Made by a program: the position numbers and the translations under genes
The notes under the pieces: model-generated
Told to the model about the DNA's origin: nothing
The model's database searches: none
Seen by the model: the letters and a program-made list of their open reading frames with translations, nothing else
NCBI GenBank assembly: GCA_036821905.1
Contig: DAISIR010000002.1
Coordinates: 246,785 to 310,784, forward strand
DNA length: 64,000 nucleotides
Direction: 5' to 3'
DNA from: Brooklawnia sp937867175
GTDB lineage: Bacteria > Actinomycetota > Actinomycetes > Propionibacteriales > Propionibacteriaceae
Part shown: positions 1 to 9,484 of the stretch, piece by piece
How the letters are laid out: every line of letters begins with the position of its first letter
Position numbering within the stretch: position 1 is the first letter of the stretch

Positions 1-1
1 C

Positions 2-1081
2 GTGCCGCTGGCCCGCTACGTGCTGGAGAACTCCGGGCACTTGCACTTCCCGTTCCGCCGCTACCAGATCCAGAAGGTCTGGCGCGGCGAGCGTCCCCAG
101 GAGGGCCGCTACCGGGAGTTCGCACAGGCCGACATCGACATCATCGGCGAGAACACGCTCGCCGAGCACCATGACGTCGAGGCACCGCTGGTCATGCTGG
201 AGTCGTTGGAGAAGCTGCACGACCGGCTCGGCTTGCCGCCGGTGCTGATGCACGTCAACAACCGCAAACTGTCCGAGGGTTTCTACCGCGGATTGGGCAT
301 CGAAGACACCGCCGCGGTGCTGCAGCGAGTTGACAAGTTCGACAAGATCGGCGCGGCCGCGGTGGCCGAACTGCTCGTCACCGACCTGGGCCTGAGTGAC
401 CAGGTGGCGGGCAAGTGCGTCGAACTGGCCACCATCCAGGCCCCCGACGACTCCTTCGTCGCCCGGGTGCGCGACCTCGGCGTGCACTCCGAGATGCTGG
501 AGGAGGGCTTGGACGCGCTGACCCGCGTGATCAACGCCGCCCGGTCGCAGGTACCGGGGCGCATGGTCGCCGACTTGAAGATCGCCCGAGGCCTGGACTA
601 CTACACCGGCACCGTCTACGAGACCGAACTGGTCGGCCATCCCTCGCTCGGTTCGATCAGCTCCGGCGGACGCTACGACTCCCTCGCCTCCGACGGCAAG
701 CGCACCTTCCCCGGGGTCGGCATCTCGCTCGGCCTGACCAGACTGCTCGTGCCGCTGTTGGGACGCGGCGCGCTGACCGCCTCGCGGAGCGTCCCCAGTT
801 GCGTGCTGGTGGCGGTGGACGATGAGGACAGCCGCGCAACGGCCATGGGAGTCGCGGCGACGCTGCGTGGCCGTGGCATCGCCTGCGAGGTGGCGCCCCG
901 GGCCGACAAGTACGGCAAGCAGATCCGCTACGCCGACCGGCGGGGTATTCCCTTCGTCTGGTTCGGCGGCGTCGCCGGTGAGATCAAGGACATCCGCTCG
1001 GGTGAGCAAACCGGGGCGGACGCGTCCAGCTGGCAGCCTCCGGATGACGATCTGCGCCCCCGGGTTGTCTCACCCCAGTGA
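2..1081 (+). CDS. hisS: Histidine-tRNA ligase, 5' end outside window
   Basis: This is the C-terminal 359 residues of histidyl-tRNA synthetase, which charges tRNA-His with histidine in the cytoplasm. The frame is open at base 1 and the first GTG is an internal valine, so the start lies upstream. Visible class II features are motif 2 (FRRYQIQKVWRGERPQEGRY, followed by the QADID segment), the histidine-binding segment RGLDYYTGTVYE, motif 3 (GVGISLGLTRLL) and a C-terminal anticodon-binding domain covering roughly the last 95 residues. Stop is TGA 1079-1081. The next gene is aspS, a pairing common in Actinobacteria. The identification is secure. Confidence 0.97.
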   Translation: MPLARYVLENSGHLHFPFRRYQIQKVWRGERPQEGRYREFAQADIDIIGENTLAEHHDVEAPLVMLESLEKLHDRLGLPPVLMHVNNRKLSEGFYRGLGIEDTAAVLQRVDKFDKIGAAAVAELLVTDLGLSDQVAGKCVELATIQAPDDSFVARVRDLGVHSEMLEEGLDALTRVINAARSQVPGRMVADLKIARGLDYYTGTVYETELVGHPSLGSISSGGRYDSLASDGKRTFPGVGISLGLTRLLVPLLGRGALTASRSVPSCVLVAVDDEDSRATAMGVAATLRGRGIACEVAPRADKYGKQIRYADRRGIPFVWFGGVAGEIKDIRSGEQTGADASSWQPPDDDLRPRVVSPQ

Positions 1082-1213
1082 TCCCCACCCACCAGTCATC
1101 CCCACCCGCCCGCAGAGCCCAACCGGCTCTTTCGTGCCGATCCGTGGGCTACCGGTACACTGTGGCGGGTGCCCGCACCGTCTATGCGGGTCTCACCCGA
1201 AAGGAAGATGGTC

Positions 1214-3013
1214 GTGATTCGCACCCACGAGGCAGGTACGCTGAGCGCGTCCCAGATAGGTACCACTGTCAGGCTCGCAGGCTGGGTGGACGCCCGCCGC
1301 GATCACGGCGGCGTGGTCTTCGTCGACCTGCGGGACGCGTCGGGCATCGTGCAGTGCGTGATTCGTGAGGAATTGGTCGACGAACTGGGAGCTCACAAGC
1401 TGCGCAACGAGTTCTGCGTGGCGGTCTGCGGCGTAGTCGAGGCCCGTTCGGCCGACACGGTGAATCCCAACATGGCGACCGGGCAGATTGAGGTCGCGGT
1501 CAGCTCGCTCGAGGTGCTCAGCCCGGCGGCTCCGTTGCCGTTCCCGATCGATGACCGGGTCAACGTGGGCGAGGACACCCGATTCCGGCATCGCTACCTC
1601 GATCTGCGTCGTCCAGAGCCGGGTCGGCTGCTGCGGCTGCGCAGCCAGGTCAACGCTGCCGCCCGCAAAGTGCTCGCCGCGCACGATTTCGTGGAGATCG
1701 AGACCCCGACGCTCACCCACAGCACCCCGGAGGGTGCGCGTGACTTCGTGGTACCTGCAAGACTGGCGCCCGGCTCGTGGTATGCGCTGCCGCAGAGCCC
1801 GCAGCTGTTCAAGCAGTTGCTGATGGTGGCGGGGATGGAACGCTACTACCAGATCGCTCGCTGCTACCGAGACGAGGACTTCCGCGCCGACCGGCAACCC
1901 GAGTTCACCCAACTCGACGTTGAGATGAGCTTCGTCGACCAGGACGATGTGATCGGGCTGTCCGAGCAGATCATCGCCGAGATCTGGGCGCTGATCGGCT
2001 TCGAGCTGCCGTGTCCGTTGCCGCGGCTCACCTACACCGAGGCCATGGACCGGTTCGGCTCCGACAAGCCCGACCTTCGCTTCGATCTGCAGCTCACCGA
2101 GCTGACCGACTACTTCGCCGACACCCCGTTCCGAGTCTTCCAGGCGCCCTACGTGGGGGCCATCGTGATGCCCGGCGGCGCGTCCCAACCGCGGCGCACC
2201 TTCGACGCCTGGCAGGACTGGGCAAAGCAGCGCGGTGCCAAGGGCTTGGCCTATGTCACGATCGCCGAGGACGGCACCTTGGGTGGACCGGTGAGCAAGA
2301 ACATCAGCGACACTGAACGCGACGGCCTGGCCGCCGCCACCGGCGCCCAGCCAGGGGACTGCATCTTCTTCGCCGCGGGTGCCCGTGCTGCGTCCCAGAA
2401 CCTGCTCGGAGCGGCCCGCAACGAAATCGCCCGGCGCTGCGGGCTGGTGGACGAGGACGCCTGGAGCTTCTTGTGGGTGGTGGACGCGCCCCTGTTCAAG
2501 CCGGTCGCCGAAGCGGTCGCCGAAGGCGATGTCGCTGTGGGCGGCGGGGCCTGGACCGCCGTACATCATGCCTTCACCTCGCCGAAGCCGGAGTCCCTGG
2601 CGAGTTTCGACACCGATCCGGGCTCGGCGCTGGCCTACGCCTACGACATCATCTGCAACGGCAACGAGATCGGCGGCGGGTCGATCCGTATCCATCGCCG
2701 TGACGTGCAGGAACGGGTCTTCAAGGTGATGGGCATCACCGCCGAGGACGCCCAGGAGAAGTTCGGCTTCCTGCTGGATGCCTTCCAGTTCGGCGCCCCG
2801 CCGCACGGCGGCATCGCATTCGGCTGGGACCGGATCGTTGCGCTGCTCGGTGGTGCCGAGTCGATCCGTGAGGTGATCGCTTTCCCGAAGACCGGCAACG
2901 GCTTCGACCCATTGACCGGGGCGCCCGCACCGATCACCGCACAGCAGCGCAGAGAGGCGGGCGTCGACTTCAAGCCGCAGCCCAAGAAGGCGGCGGAGCG
3001 GGCGGACGCTTGA
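1214..3013 (+). CDS. aspS: Aspartate-tRNA ligase (bacterial type with GAD domain)
   Basis: Charges tRNA-Asp. The 599-residue length is normal for the bacterial form. An N-terminal OB-fold (about 1-105) precedes the catalytic core. Motif 2 (ARCYRDEDFRADRQPEFTQL) lies near residues 210-235, the GAD insertion is in the middle, and motif 3 (GGIAFGWDRIVALL) is near residue 532. I chose GTG 1214 because the Shine-Dalgarno AAGGA at 1201-1205 is 8 bases away, and the resulting N-terminus (VIRTHEAGTLS) matches the family. ATG 1208 is too close to that site. Whether the enzyme also charges tRNA-Asn cannot be judged from this window. Confidence 0.97.
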   Translation: MIRTHEAGTLSASQIGTTVRLAGWVDARRDHGGVVFVDLRDASGIVQCVIREELVDELGAHKLRNEFCVAVCGVVEARSADTVNPNMATGQIEVAVSSLEVLSPAAPLPFPIDDRVNVGEDTRFRHRYLDLRRPEPGRLLRLRSQVNAAARKVLAAHDFVEIETPTLTHSTPEGARDFVVPARLAPGSWYALPQSPQLFKQLLMVAGMERYYQIARCYRDEDFRADRQPEFTQLDVEMSFVDQDDVIGLSEQIIAEIWALIGFELPCPLPRLTYTEAMDRFGSDKPDLRFDLQLTELTDYFADTPFRVFQAPYVGAIVMPGGASQPRRTFDAWQDWAKQRGAKGLAYVTIAEDGTLGGPVSKNISDTERDGLAAATGAQPGDCIFFAAGARAASQNLLGAARNEIARRCGLVDEDAWSFLWVVDAPLFKPVAEAVAEGDVAVGGGAWTAVHHAFTSPKPESLASFDTDPGSALAYAYDIICNGNEIGGGSIRIHRRDVQERVFKVMGITAEDAQEKFGFLLDAFQFGAPPHGGIAFGWDRIVALLGGAESIREVIAFPKTGNGFDPLTGAPAPITAQQRREAGVDFKPQPKKAAERADA

Positions 3014-3058
3014 GCCGCACGGGTGGGCCGCGGTTACCGTCCGGTCACCGCAGGCAGG

Positions 3059-3064
3059 TAGCTT
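3059..3064 (+). promoter_or_regulatory. Candidate leaderless -10 (TAGCTT) of the phosphatase gene
   Basis: TAGCTT ends 7 bases before ATG 3072, and no Shine-Dalgarno lies between. Transcription from this hexamer would begin at or very near the start codon. This is inferred from spacing only; no clear -35 is seen. Confidence 0.45.
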
Positions 3065-3071
3065 CGATCAC

Positions 3072-3857
3072 ATGACGACTGAACCGAACTGGGTGGACCT
3101 CGACGGCGTGGTCAACATGAGAGATCTGGGTGGACGCACCACAGTTGATGGACGCACCGTCCGGTCGCGTGTCGTGCTGCGTTCGGACAACCTCGCCGAC
3201 CTGACCCCGACCTCGGCGGCCTACCTGCTGAACCATTACCGGCTCAGCGATGTGGTCGACCTGCGCACCAACGGTGAGCATGCCCGCGACGGCGTCTGGC
3301 CGTTCAACGGTGAAGTCCGGCTGCACAAGATGAGCCTGTATCTCGACGATGATCCGGAAGCTGCCTTGCCGCCGTGGTTCGGGCAACTCGTCGACGGGTT
3401 GCCGGACGGTCGGCGTGACCATGCCGCCATGACCGCCAACCACTATCTGGGCTACTTCGTCGACAGGCCGGACAGCCTGATCGGCGCATTGCGCACGATC
3501 GCTGGCGCGCCGGGCGCGGCCATCATCAACTGTGCGGCCGGCAAGGACCGCACCGGCACCACGTCCGCGCTGCTGTTGTCGGCCGTCGGCGTACCTGCCG
3601 ACCAGGTGATCGCCGACTACGCGGCCAGCAACCAGCGGGTGCCCGCGATCCTGCAGCGACTCGGTGAGGCTGCCACCATCGGTTCCCCCGAGCACGCAGA
3701 ACTCGTCGCCGCCCAGTCGACCCCACCCGAGATCATGGAGATCCTGTTGGATCGGGTCGACCAGGAGTTGGGCGGCGTCGAATCCTGGCTCGACCGCAAT
3801 GGCTGGGATGCCGACGATCAGTCAGCCCTCGAGAGTCGGCTGCTCGAGCGAGCATGA
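3072..3857 (+). CDS. Tyrosine-protein phosphatase family protein (PtpB-like fold)
   Basis: A 261-residue protein of the bacterial tyrosine/lipid phosphatase family. It has the N-terminal NMRDLGG signature (about residues 14-20). The catalytic P-loop reads NCAAGKDRTG near residues 153-162, where the cysteine is the nucleophile and the arginine binds phosphate; N replaces the more usual H before the cysteine. No signal peptide or membrane segment is seen, so it may be cytosolic or exported by an unrecognised route. Substrates may be phosphotyrosine, phosphoserine or phosphoinositide, which the sequence does not decide. Its stop overlaps the rarA start (ATGA), so the two are probably co-translated. 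Confidence 0.85.
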   Translation: MTTEPNWVDLDGVVNMRDLGGRTTVDGRTVRSRVVLRSDNLADLTPTSAAYLLNHYRLSDVVDLRTNGEHARDGVWPFNGEVRLHKMSLYLDDDPEAALPPWFGQLVDGLPDGRRDHAAMTANHYLGYFVDRPDSLIGALRTIAGAPGAAIINCAAGKDRTGTTSALLLSAVGVPADQVIADYAASNQRVPAILQRLGEAATIGSPEHAELVAAQSTPPEIMEILLDRVDQELGGVESWLDRNGWDADDQSALESRLLERA

Positions 3858-5218
3858 CCGAGGACCTGTTCGGCAACTTGACCTCCGACCCGCAAGCACC
3901 TGCAGGCGGATCGCTCTCGCAGGCCGACCATGCAAACCTGCCGCTGGCTGTCCGCCTGCGACCGCGCACCTTGGACGAGATCGTCGGTCAGGAGCACCTG
4001 CTGGCGCCGGGTTCCCCGCTGCGGCGGTTGGCGGAGGGAACCGGCGCGATGTCGGTCTTCCTTTGGGGCCCACCCGGGGTCGGCAAGACGACCATCGCCG
4101 CCGTGGTCTCCAGCCAGACCAACCGGCGTTTCGTCGAGCTTTCTGCGGTGACTGCCGGGGTGAAGGAGGTCCGGGCCCAGCTCGAGACCGCCAAGCGCGA
4201 GCTGGCCCGCGGCTTACCCACCGTCCTGTTCGTGGACGAGGTGCACCGCTTCAACAAGGCCCAGCAGGATGTGCTGCTACCCGCAGTGGAGAACCGATTG
4301 GTCACGCTGATCGCGGCGACCACCGAGAACCCCAGCTTCAGTGTGATTGCACCGCTGCTCTCGCGATCGCTGGTGCTGACCCTGAAGCCGCTCACCGACG
4401 ACGACCTGAACCAGTTGGTCGACCGGGCCTTGAGCGATGAGCGCGGGCTGGGCGGGCGCTTCACGCTCGCCGTGGACGCCCGCTCGGCGATGCTGGCGAT
4501 GGCCGGCGGCGATGCCCGCCGCGTCCTGACCTACCTGGAGGAGGCGGCCCGCAGCGCCGACGCCGTCGGCGCAACCGTCATCGACTTGGGGACACTGGAG
4601 AAATCGGTGGACCGGGCAGCGGTGCGCTATGACACCGACGGCGACCAGCACTACGACGTCATCTCGGCCTTCATCAAGTCGGTGCGCGGCTCCGATGTCG
4701 ACGCCGCGTTGCACTGGCTTGCGCGGATGATCGAGGCGGGGGAGGACGCCCGCTTCATCGCCCGACGGCTGGTCATCTTGGCCAGCGAAGATGTCGGCAT
4801 GGCCGCCCCCGGCATTCTGCTGACTTGCGTCGCCGCGGCACAGGCCGTCCAACTCATCGGCATGCCGGAGGCACGGCTCAACCTCGCGCAGGCCACCATC
4901 GCCGCGGCCACCGCACCAAAGTCGAACGCCGTGATCAACGCGATAGACGCAGCCATCGCTGACGTGCGGGCGGGACGCATCGGCAGCGTGCCCACCCATC
5001 TGCGCGACGCCCACTACTCGTCCGCCGCCGGTTACGGGCACGGCGTGGGTTACCGGTACGCCCATGACCACCCGCACGGAGTCGCCGCGCAGCAGTACCT
5101 GCCCGACGAACTGGTCGGCCGCCGCTACTACCAACCCACCCAGCACGGCAACGAGGCGCAGATTGCCGAGCGGCTTGAACTCATCCGACGGCTGCTTGCC
5201 CTTCCCGAGAATCGCTGA
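3854..5218 (+). CDS. rarA: Replication-associated recombination protein A (AAA+ ATPase)
   Basis: RarA/MgsA belongs to the clamp-loader-related AAA+ ATPases that act at stalled replication forks. The 454-residue protein has Walker A GPPGVGKTT near residues 70-78, Walker B LFVDEVHRF near 125, and the sensor segment TTENPSFSV. The C-terminal half carries the tetramerisation region (SAFIKSVRGSD, ASEDVGMA). The start ATG 3854 overlaps the stop of the phosphatase gene by 4 bases, giving translational coupling. The gene is convergent with the YihY-family gene, with a gap of only 9 bases. Confidence 0.95.
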   Translation: MTEDLFGNLTSDPQAPAGGSLSQADHANLPLAVRLRPRTLDEIVGQEHLLAPGSPLRRLAEGTGAMSVFLWGPPGVGKTTIAAVVSSQTNRRFVELSAVTAGVKEVRAQLETAKRELARGLPTVLFVDEVHRFNKAQQDVLLPAVENRLVTLIAATTENPSFSVIAPLLSRSLVLTLKPLTDDDLNQLVDRALSDERGLGGRFTLAVDARSAMLAMAGGDARRVLTYLEEAARSADAVGATVIDLGTLEKSVDRAAVRYDTDGDQHYDVISAFIKSVRGSDVDAALHWLARMIEAGEDARFIARRLVILASEDVGMAAPGILLTCVAAAQAVQLIGMPEARLNLAQATIAAATAPKSNAVINAIDAAIADVRAGRIGSVPTHLRDAHYSSAAGYGHGVGYRYAHDHPHGVAAQQYLPDELVGRRYYQPTQHGNEAQIAERLELIRRLLALPENR

Positions 5219-5227
5219 CCCGCCAGA

Positions 5228-6229
5228 TCACGGCTCGGCGGCGTCCAGGCGGATCTGGTAGCCCTTGGCTGCGAGCTTGTTCGCGGTCTGTTCGGCCTTG
5301 ACGATGCCGCCGGTGGCGCGCGGGCGAAGTTGCAGGGTGCGCTCAGCCGGCAGCCCACTGCGCAACTGCTTCAAGCGCAACAGCTCACTGTCGAACTGGG
5401 CGCCAAGCACGAGCGCCACATTGACCAGCCAGGCCAGCAGCAATGCGATCATCACACCGGCCAAGGCGCCGTAGGCGGCGTTGTAGTTGGCGAAGTTGGC
5501 CACGTAGAAGCTGAATCCTTGGGCTGCCCCGGCCGCAGTCAGGACGGCGATGATCGAACCCCAGGTGATCGGGCGAAAATGCGGGAACGCCACGTTGGGG
5601 GTGAAGTGGTAGAGCATGGCGATCAGCGCCATGACCACCACGACGATCAGGGGCCATCTGACAAGCCTCCAGACCCGCACTGCGGCGGCGGTCAGCCCGA
5701 ACGTCTCGCTGAGCCAGACCGCCACGTCGCCGCCGACGACCACCGCGCTGAGCACCACCACTACCGCGATGAGGCTGATCGCGGTCATTGCCAGCACCTG
5801 CAGCTTCAACAGGATCGGGTTGCGGCCCTCGCCGACGCCATGGATCTGGTTCATCACCTGTGCGAACGTCTGCACATAGCCAGCGGCCGCCCAGACGGCG
5901 GTGCCGATGCCGATGACCAGACCGATGCCGGCCCCGCTGGCGGAGAAGAAGCCCTCGATCAGGTCGACCAGCATCTCGGCTGTGCCGGCGTCGGGCACCG
6001 CCTGCTGGATCATGCTGGCGAACTCCGGCACCAAGGTGTCGCCGACACCGCTGAGCTTCATGATCGACACCAGCGCGACCAGGCTGGGGAACAGGGCGAA
6101 GACCGCATAGTAGGTGAGGATCGCGGCCAGGTTCGTGCCCTGGTTCGTCGAGAAGCGTTGCATGACAGAGGTGAGCACGTAGCTGGCCGACCGAATCCGC
6201 TGCCGGCCGTCGGTGCCGTGGGCGTACAT
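5228..6229 (-). CDS. YihY/virulence factor BrkB family membrane protein
   Basis: A 333-residue inner-membrane protein of the YihY/BrkB family, with about six hydrophobic segments. The family signature is visible near the N-terminus (NLAAILTYYAVFALFPSL), and GALAGVMIALLLAWLVNVAL is near the C-terminus. The biochemical role of the family is unknown; the old label ribonuclease BN is wrong. The final 45 residues are basic and cytoplasmic. The start ATG (6227-6229) has no Shine-Dalgarno but has a TAGATT hexamer 6 bases upstream. Confidence 0.85.
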   Translation of the reverse strand: MYAHGTDGRQRIRSASYVLTSVMQRFSTNQGTNLAAILTYYAVFALFPSLVALVSIMKLSGVGDTLVPEFASMIQQAVPDAGTAEMLVDLIEGFFSASGAGIGLVIGIGTAVWAAAGYVQTFAQVMNQIHGVGEGRNPILLKLQVLAMTAISLIAVVVVLSAVVVGGDVAVWLSETFGLTAAAVRVWRLVRWPLIVVVVMALIAMLYHFTPNVAFPHFRPITWGSIIAVLTAAGAAQGFSFYVANFANYNAAYGALAGVMIALLLAWLVNVALVLGAQFDSELLRLKQLRSGLPAERTLQLRPRATGGIVKAEQTANKLAAKGYQIRLDAAEP

Positions 6230-6235
6230 GGATCG

Positions 6236-6241
6236 AATCTA
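6236..6241 (-). promoter_or_regulatory. Candidate leaderless -10 (TAGATT) of the YihY-family gene
   Basis: On the minus strand TAGATT is followed by 6 bases and then the ATG. No ribosome binding site is present. The same spacing recurs at many genes in this window. Confidence 0.5.
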
Positions 6242-6315
6242 CGCTGCGCGGTAATGTTGTTGGCTGGCCCGGTGAGACTACATCGGCCACCAAGCCACAC
6301 TTGAGGGATGAAGTG

Positions 6316-9000
6316 ATGAGAGCAGCCGAAATCGGACGCCGCTATGTAGATTTCTTCGCCGCCCGCGACCACACGGTGGTGCCGAGCGCCTCGCTGCTCT
6401 ACAACGACCCCACCCTGCTCTTCGTGAACGCCGGGATGGTGCCGTTCAAGCCGTACTTCACCGGCGCCGAACCGGCTCCGTTCAGGCGCGCGGTAAGCCT
6501 GCAGAAATGCGTGCGAACCCTCGACATCGAGGACGTGGGCAAGACCACCCGGCACGGAACCTTCTTCCAGATGCTGGGCAACTTCAGCTTCGGCGACTAC
6601 TTCAAGGCTGAGGCGATCCAGTGGGGTTGGCAACTGGTCACCGGTAGTCAAGCCGATGGCTGTCTTGGTTTTGATCCCGACAAGGTCTGGGTGACGGTGC
6701 TCGGTCCGGGCATGCACCCCGATTACCCCAACGGTGACGAGGAGGCTGTGCATTGGTGGCGCTCGGTGGGCGTCCCCCAGGAGCGCATCCAGGCACGCAG
6801 CCTTAAGGACAACTACTGGCACATGGGCGTCCCCGGGCCCGGTGGACCCTGTTCCGAGATCTATATCGACCGCGGCCCCGCCTTCGGCCCCGAGGGCGGT
6901 CCCAACGCCGACGAGGACCGTTTCCTCGAGATCTGGAACCTCGTCTTCCAACAGGAGGAGTTGTCAGCGGTGCGGGCGAAGGACGACTTCGACGTGGCCA
7001 GGCAGTTGCCCAGTAGAAACATCGACACCGGCGCCGGGCTGGAACGCATCGCCTTCCTGTTGCAGGGCGTCGACAACATGTATGAGACCGATGAGGTCTT
7101 CCCGGTGATCGCGCGAGCCTCCGAACTGACCGGGCGGCGCTACGGGGCGAATGCAGACGACGATGTCCGGCTGCGGGTGATCGGCGATCACGTGCGCAGC
7201 TCCCTGATGCTGATGACCGACGGGGTTTCGCCCGGCAACGAGGCTCGCGGCTACGTGCTGCGACGGCTGATGCGCCGGTCGATCCGTTCCATGCGGTTGC
7301 TGGGTTACCAGGGCGAACACCTGACCGAACTGCTGGACGTCAGCCGGGGCGTGATGCACGGTTCCTATCCCGAGATCGACGAACAGTGGCAACGCATCAG
7401 CGAGATCTCCCAAAACGAGGAGCAGAGCTTCAGCCGAACCCTGCACGCCGGCACGGCGTTGTTCGACCTCGCCGTCGGCCAGTCCAAGGCGGCCGGCTCC
7501 GACGTGCTGCCCGGCGACAAGGCGTTCCAGTTGCACGACACCTATGGCTTCCCGATCGATTTGACTCTCGAAATGGCGGCTGAGCAGGGCTTGGCGGTCG
7601 ACCAGGCGCGCTTCCGGGAGCTGATGACCGAGCAGCGGCAGCGTGCCAAGGCCGATGCCCGCGCGAAGAAGGGTGGCGCGGTCAGCACCGAGGCCTACCA
7701 AGTGCTGCGAAGTGAGGGGGAGACCCCGTTCCTCGGGTTCACCGACCTGACCGTCGACACCAAGGTGCGTGGTCTGATCAGCGACGGCGAGTCGGTGGCG
7801 GTCGCGTCGGCCGGCAGCCTGGTCGAGGTCGTGTTGGCCGAAACCCCGTTCTATGCCGAGGCCGGTGGCCAGGACGCCGATGCCGGCGTGCTGCACACCC
7901 CGGCCGGTGAACTGAAGGTGCTGGATGTGCAGCGTCCGGTCCCCGGGCTGGTCGTGCACAAGGTCGAGGTGGTCGGCGAACTGGTGGTCGGGGACGCCGT
8001 GACCGCGGCGGTGGACGGTTTCTACCGCCGGGGGGCCTGCCAGGCGCACTCGGCGACCCACGTCATCCACGCGGCCCTGCGCGAACTCGTGGGCCAGGGC
8101 GCCACCCAGGCCGGCTCATACAATAAGCCCGGCTACCTGCGCTTCGACTTTTCGTCCAGCAAGGGCCTGAGCTCGGCGCTGCGGGCCGAGATCGAGGAGC
8201 GCTGCAACGTCGCCATCCGCGACGATCTGGCGGTCACCGCCACCCAGATGAAGCTGGCCGACGCCAAGGCGATGGGCGCTATGGCGATGTTCGGTGAGAA
8301 GTACCCGCCGATCGTGCGGGTGGTCGAGATGGGCGGACCGTGGAGCCGTGAGCTGTGCGGCGGCACCCATGTCGAGCACTCAAGCCAGATCGGCATGCTG
8401 ACGCTGCTCGGCGAGCAGTCCATCGGCGCCGGTACCAGGCGGGTGGAGGCGTTGGTGAGCACCGACGCGTTCGAGCACATGGCCGCTGAGCGTGCCCTGG
8501 TGAGCCGCCTGACCGAGATGTTGAAGGTGCAGCCGGACCAACTCGTCGAGCGCGTCGAGTCGATGGTCGCCGACCTGAAGTCGGCGCAGAAGGCGATCAA
8601 TGAGCTCAAGCTGTCCGAGTTGCAGTCCTCGCTGGCCGGATTGATCGAGCAGGCTCGTGAGATCGCCGGCGTCCGGCTGGCCGCGAAGGTCGTGCCCGGC
8701 GCCGAGGGCGGCGAGTTGCGGACGCTGGCGATCCAGTTGCGTGACCGGTTCGGCTCGCAGCCTGCGGCGGTCGTGCTGATCGGTGATGGCCCCAAGCCGG
8801 CAGTCGTGGTGGCCACCAACTCCGGCGCCCGCGATCGTGGGCTCAAGGCCGGCCAGCTCGTCCGGGTGGCAGCCGTCGAACTGGGCGGCAAGGGCGGCGG
8901 CAAGGACGACCTGGCGCAGGGCGGGGGCACCAACCCGGCAGCCGCCCAAGCGGCGGTGGACGCCGCGGTACGCAGCGCGGAGGCCACGATTGCGTCCTGA
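6316..9000 (+). CDS. alaS: Alanine-tRNA ligase
   Basis: Charges tRNA-Ala and edits mischarged serine and glycine. It has 894 residues, the usual length. The N-terminal catalytic domain includes NAGMVPFKPYF and the GPGGPCSEIY segment. The editing domain has HSATH near residue 578 and CGGTH near 681, which form its zinc site. A C-terminal coiled region and DHHA1 domain end in a glycine-rich tract. I chose ATG 6316 because GAGGGA at 6303-6308 is a well-placed Shine-Dalgarno and the product starts MRAAEIGRRYVDFF as in relatives. The TTG at 6301 is the upstream alternative. ruvX overlaps its end. Confidence 0.97.
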   Translation: MRAAEIGRRYVDFFAARDHTVVPSASLLYNDPTLLFVNAGMVPFKPYFTGAEPAPFRRAVSLQKCVRTLDIEDVGKTTRHGTFFQMLGNFSFGDYFKAEAIQWGWQLVTGSQADGCLGFDPDKVWVTVLGPGMHPDYPNGDEEAVHWWRSVGVPQERIQARSLKDNYWHMGVPGPGGPCSEIYIDRGPAFGPEGGPNADEDRFLEIWNLVFQQEELSAVRAKDDFDVARQLPSRNIDTGAGLERIAFLLQGVDNMYETDEVFPVIARASELTGRRYGANADDDVRLRVIGDHVRSSLMLMTDGVSPGNEARGYVLRRLMRRSIRSMRLLGYQGEHLTELLDVSRGVMHGSYPEIDEQWQRISEISQNEEQSFSRTLHAGTALFDLAVGQSKAAGSDVLPGDKAFQLHDTYGFPIDLTLEMAAEQGLAVDQARFRELMTEQRQRAKADARAKKGGAVSTEAYQVLRSEGETPFLGFTDLTVDTKVRGLISDGESVAVASAGSLVEVVLAETPFYAEAGGQDADAGVLHTPAGELKVLDVQRPVPGLVVHKVEVVGELVVGDAVTAAVDGFYRRGACQAHSATHVIHAALRELVGQGATQAGSYNKPGYLRFDFSSSKGLSSALRAEIEERCNVAIRDDLAVTATQMKLADAKAMGAMAMFGEKYPPIVRVVEMGGPWSRELCGGTHVEHSSQIGMLTLLGEQSIGAGTRRVEALVSTDAFEHMAAERALVSRLTEMLKVQPDQLVERVESMVADLKSAQKAINELKLSELQSSLAGLIEQAREIAGVRLAAKVVPGAEGGELRTLAIQLRDRFGSQPAAVVLIGDGPKPAVVVATNSGARDRGLKAGQLVRVAAVELGGKGGGKDDLAQGGGTNPAAAQAAVDAAVRSAEATIAS

Positions 9001-9484
9001 ATGGCGTCGTGGCCGGCGACTGGCGATCGACTGGGGCAAGGCCCGGGTCGGCGTGGCTGCCTGCGACCCCGACGGCCTGCTGGCCCATCCGGTGGGCACC
9101 CTACCGAACGATGGGCGCGTTCTCGATCGGCTGGCCGAACTAGTTGGCGAGTACGAACCGATCGAGATCTTGCTTGGCATGCCGGTCGACCTGGCAGGAC
9201 GTCACGGTCCGGCCGCCCAGGCGATGACCGAGGTAGCTGATCGACTCGTTGCCGCGTTGGGCGTTGCCCTCCGAGTCGTCGACGAGCGACTCAGCACTGC
9301 CAATGCGGCCCGTAAGCTGGCCGCGAGTGGTAGGTCGTCGCGACAACGGCGCGCCGTCATCGACCAAGCCGCCGCTGTCGACATTCTGGAACAAGCGCTC
9401 GAATATGAACGACGGACCGGACTGCCGGCGGGTACACCGTGGCGCCAGGAAGGAAAGCGGGACGATGAGTCGATTCCTCGATGA
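8990..9484 (+). CDS. ruvX: Putative Holliday junction resolvase / pre-16S rRNA nuclease (YqgF/RuvX)
   Basis: A 164-residue YqgF/RuvX family protein with an RNase H-like fold. The family is implicated in pre-16S rRNA 5'-end maturation and was once annotated as a Holliday junction resolvase. Visible motifs are AIDWGKARVGVA (first catalytic Asp), LLGMPVDLAGRHGPAAQ and VVDERLSTANA. The proposed start is TTG 8990, inside the last codons of alaS, with GGAG at 8979-8982 placed 7 bases upstream; no later in-frame start keeps the first motif. The gene overlaps mltG by 20 bases, giving an alaS-ruvX-mltG operon. Confidence 0.88.
   Translation: MRPEWRRGRRLAIDWGKARVGVAACDPDGLLAHPVGTLPNDGRVLDRLAELVGEYEPIEILLGMPVDLAGRHGPAAQAMTEVADRLVAALGVALRVVDERLSTANAARKLAASGRSSRQRRAVIDQAAAVDILEQALEYERRTGLPAGTPWRQEGKRDDESIPR

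Noticed and set aside
1193..2806. 537-codon open frame on the minus strand across aspS
   Set aside because: It is fully antisense to aspS, which has clear synthetase motifs. Long antisense frames are expected in GC-rich genes, and its translation matches no known fold.
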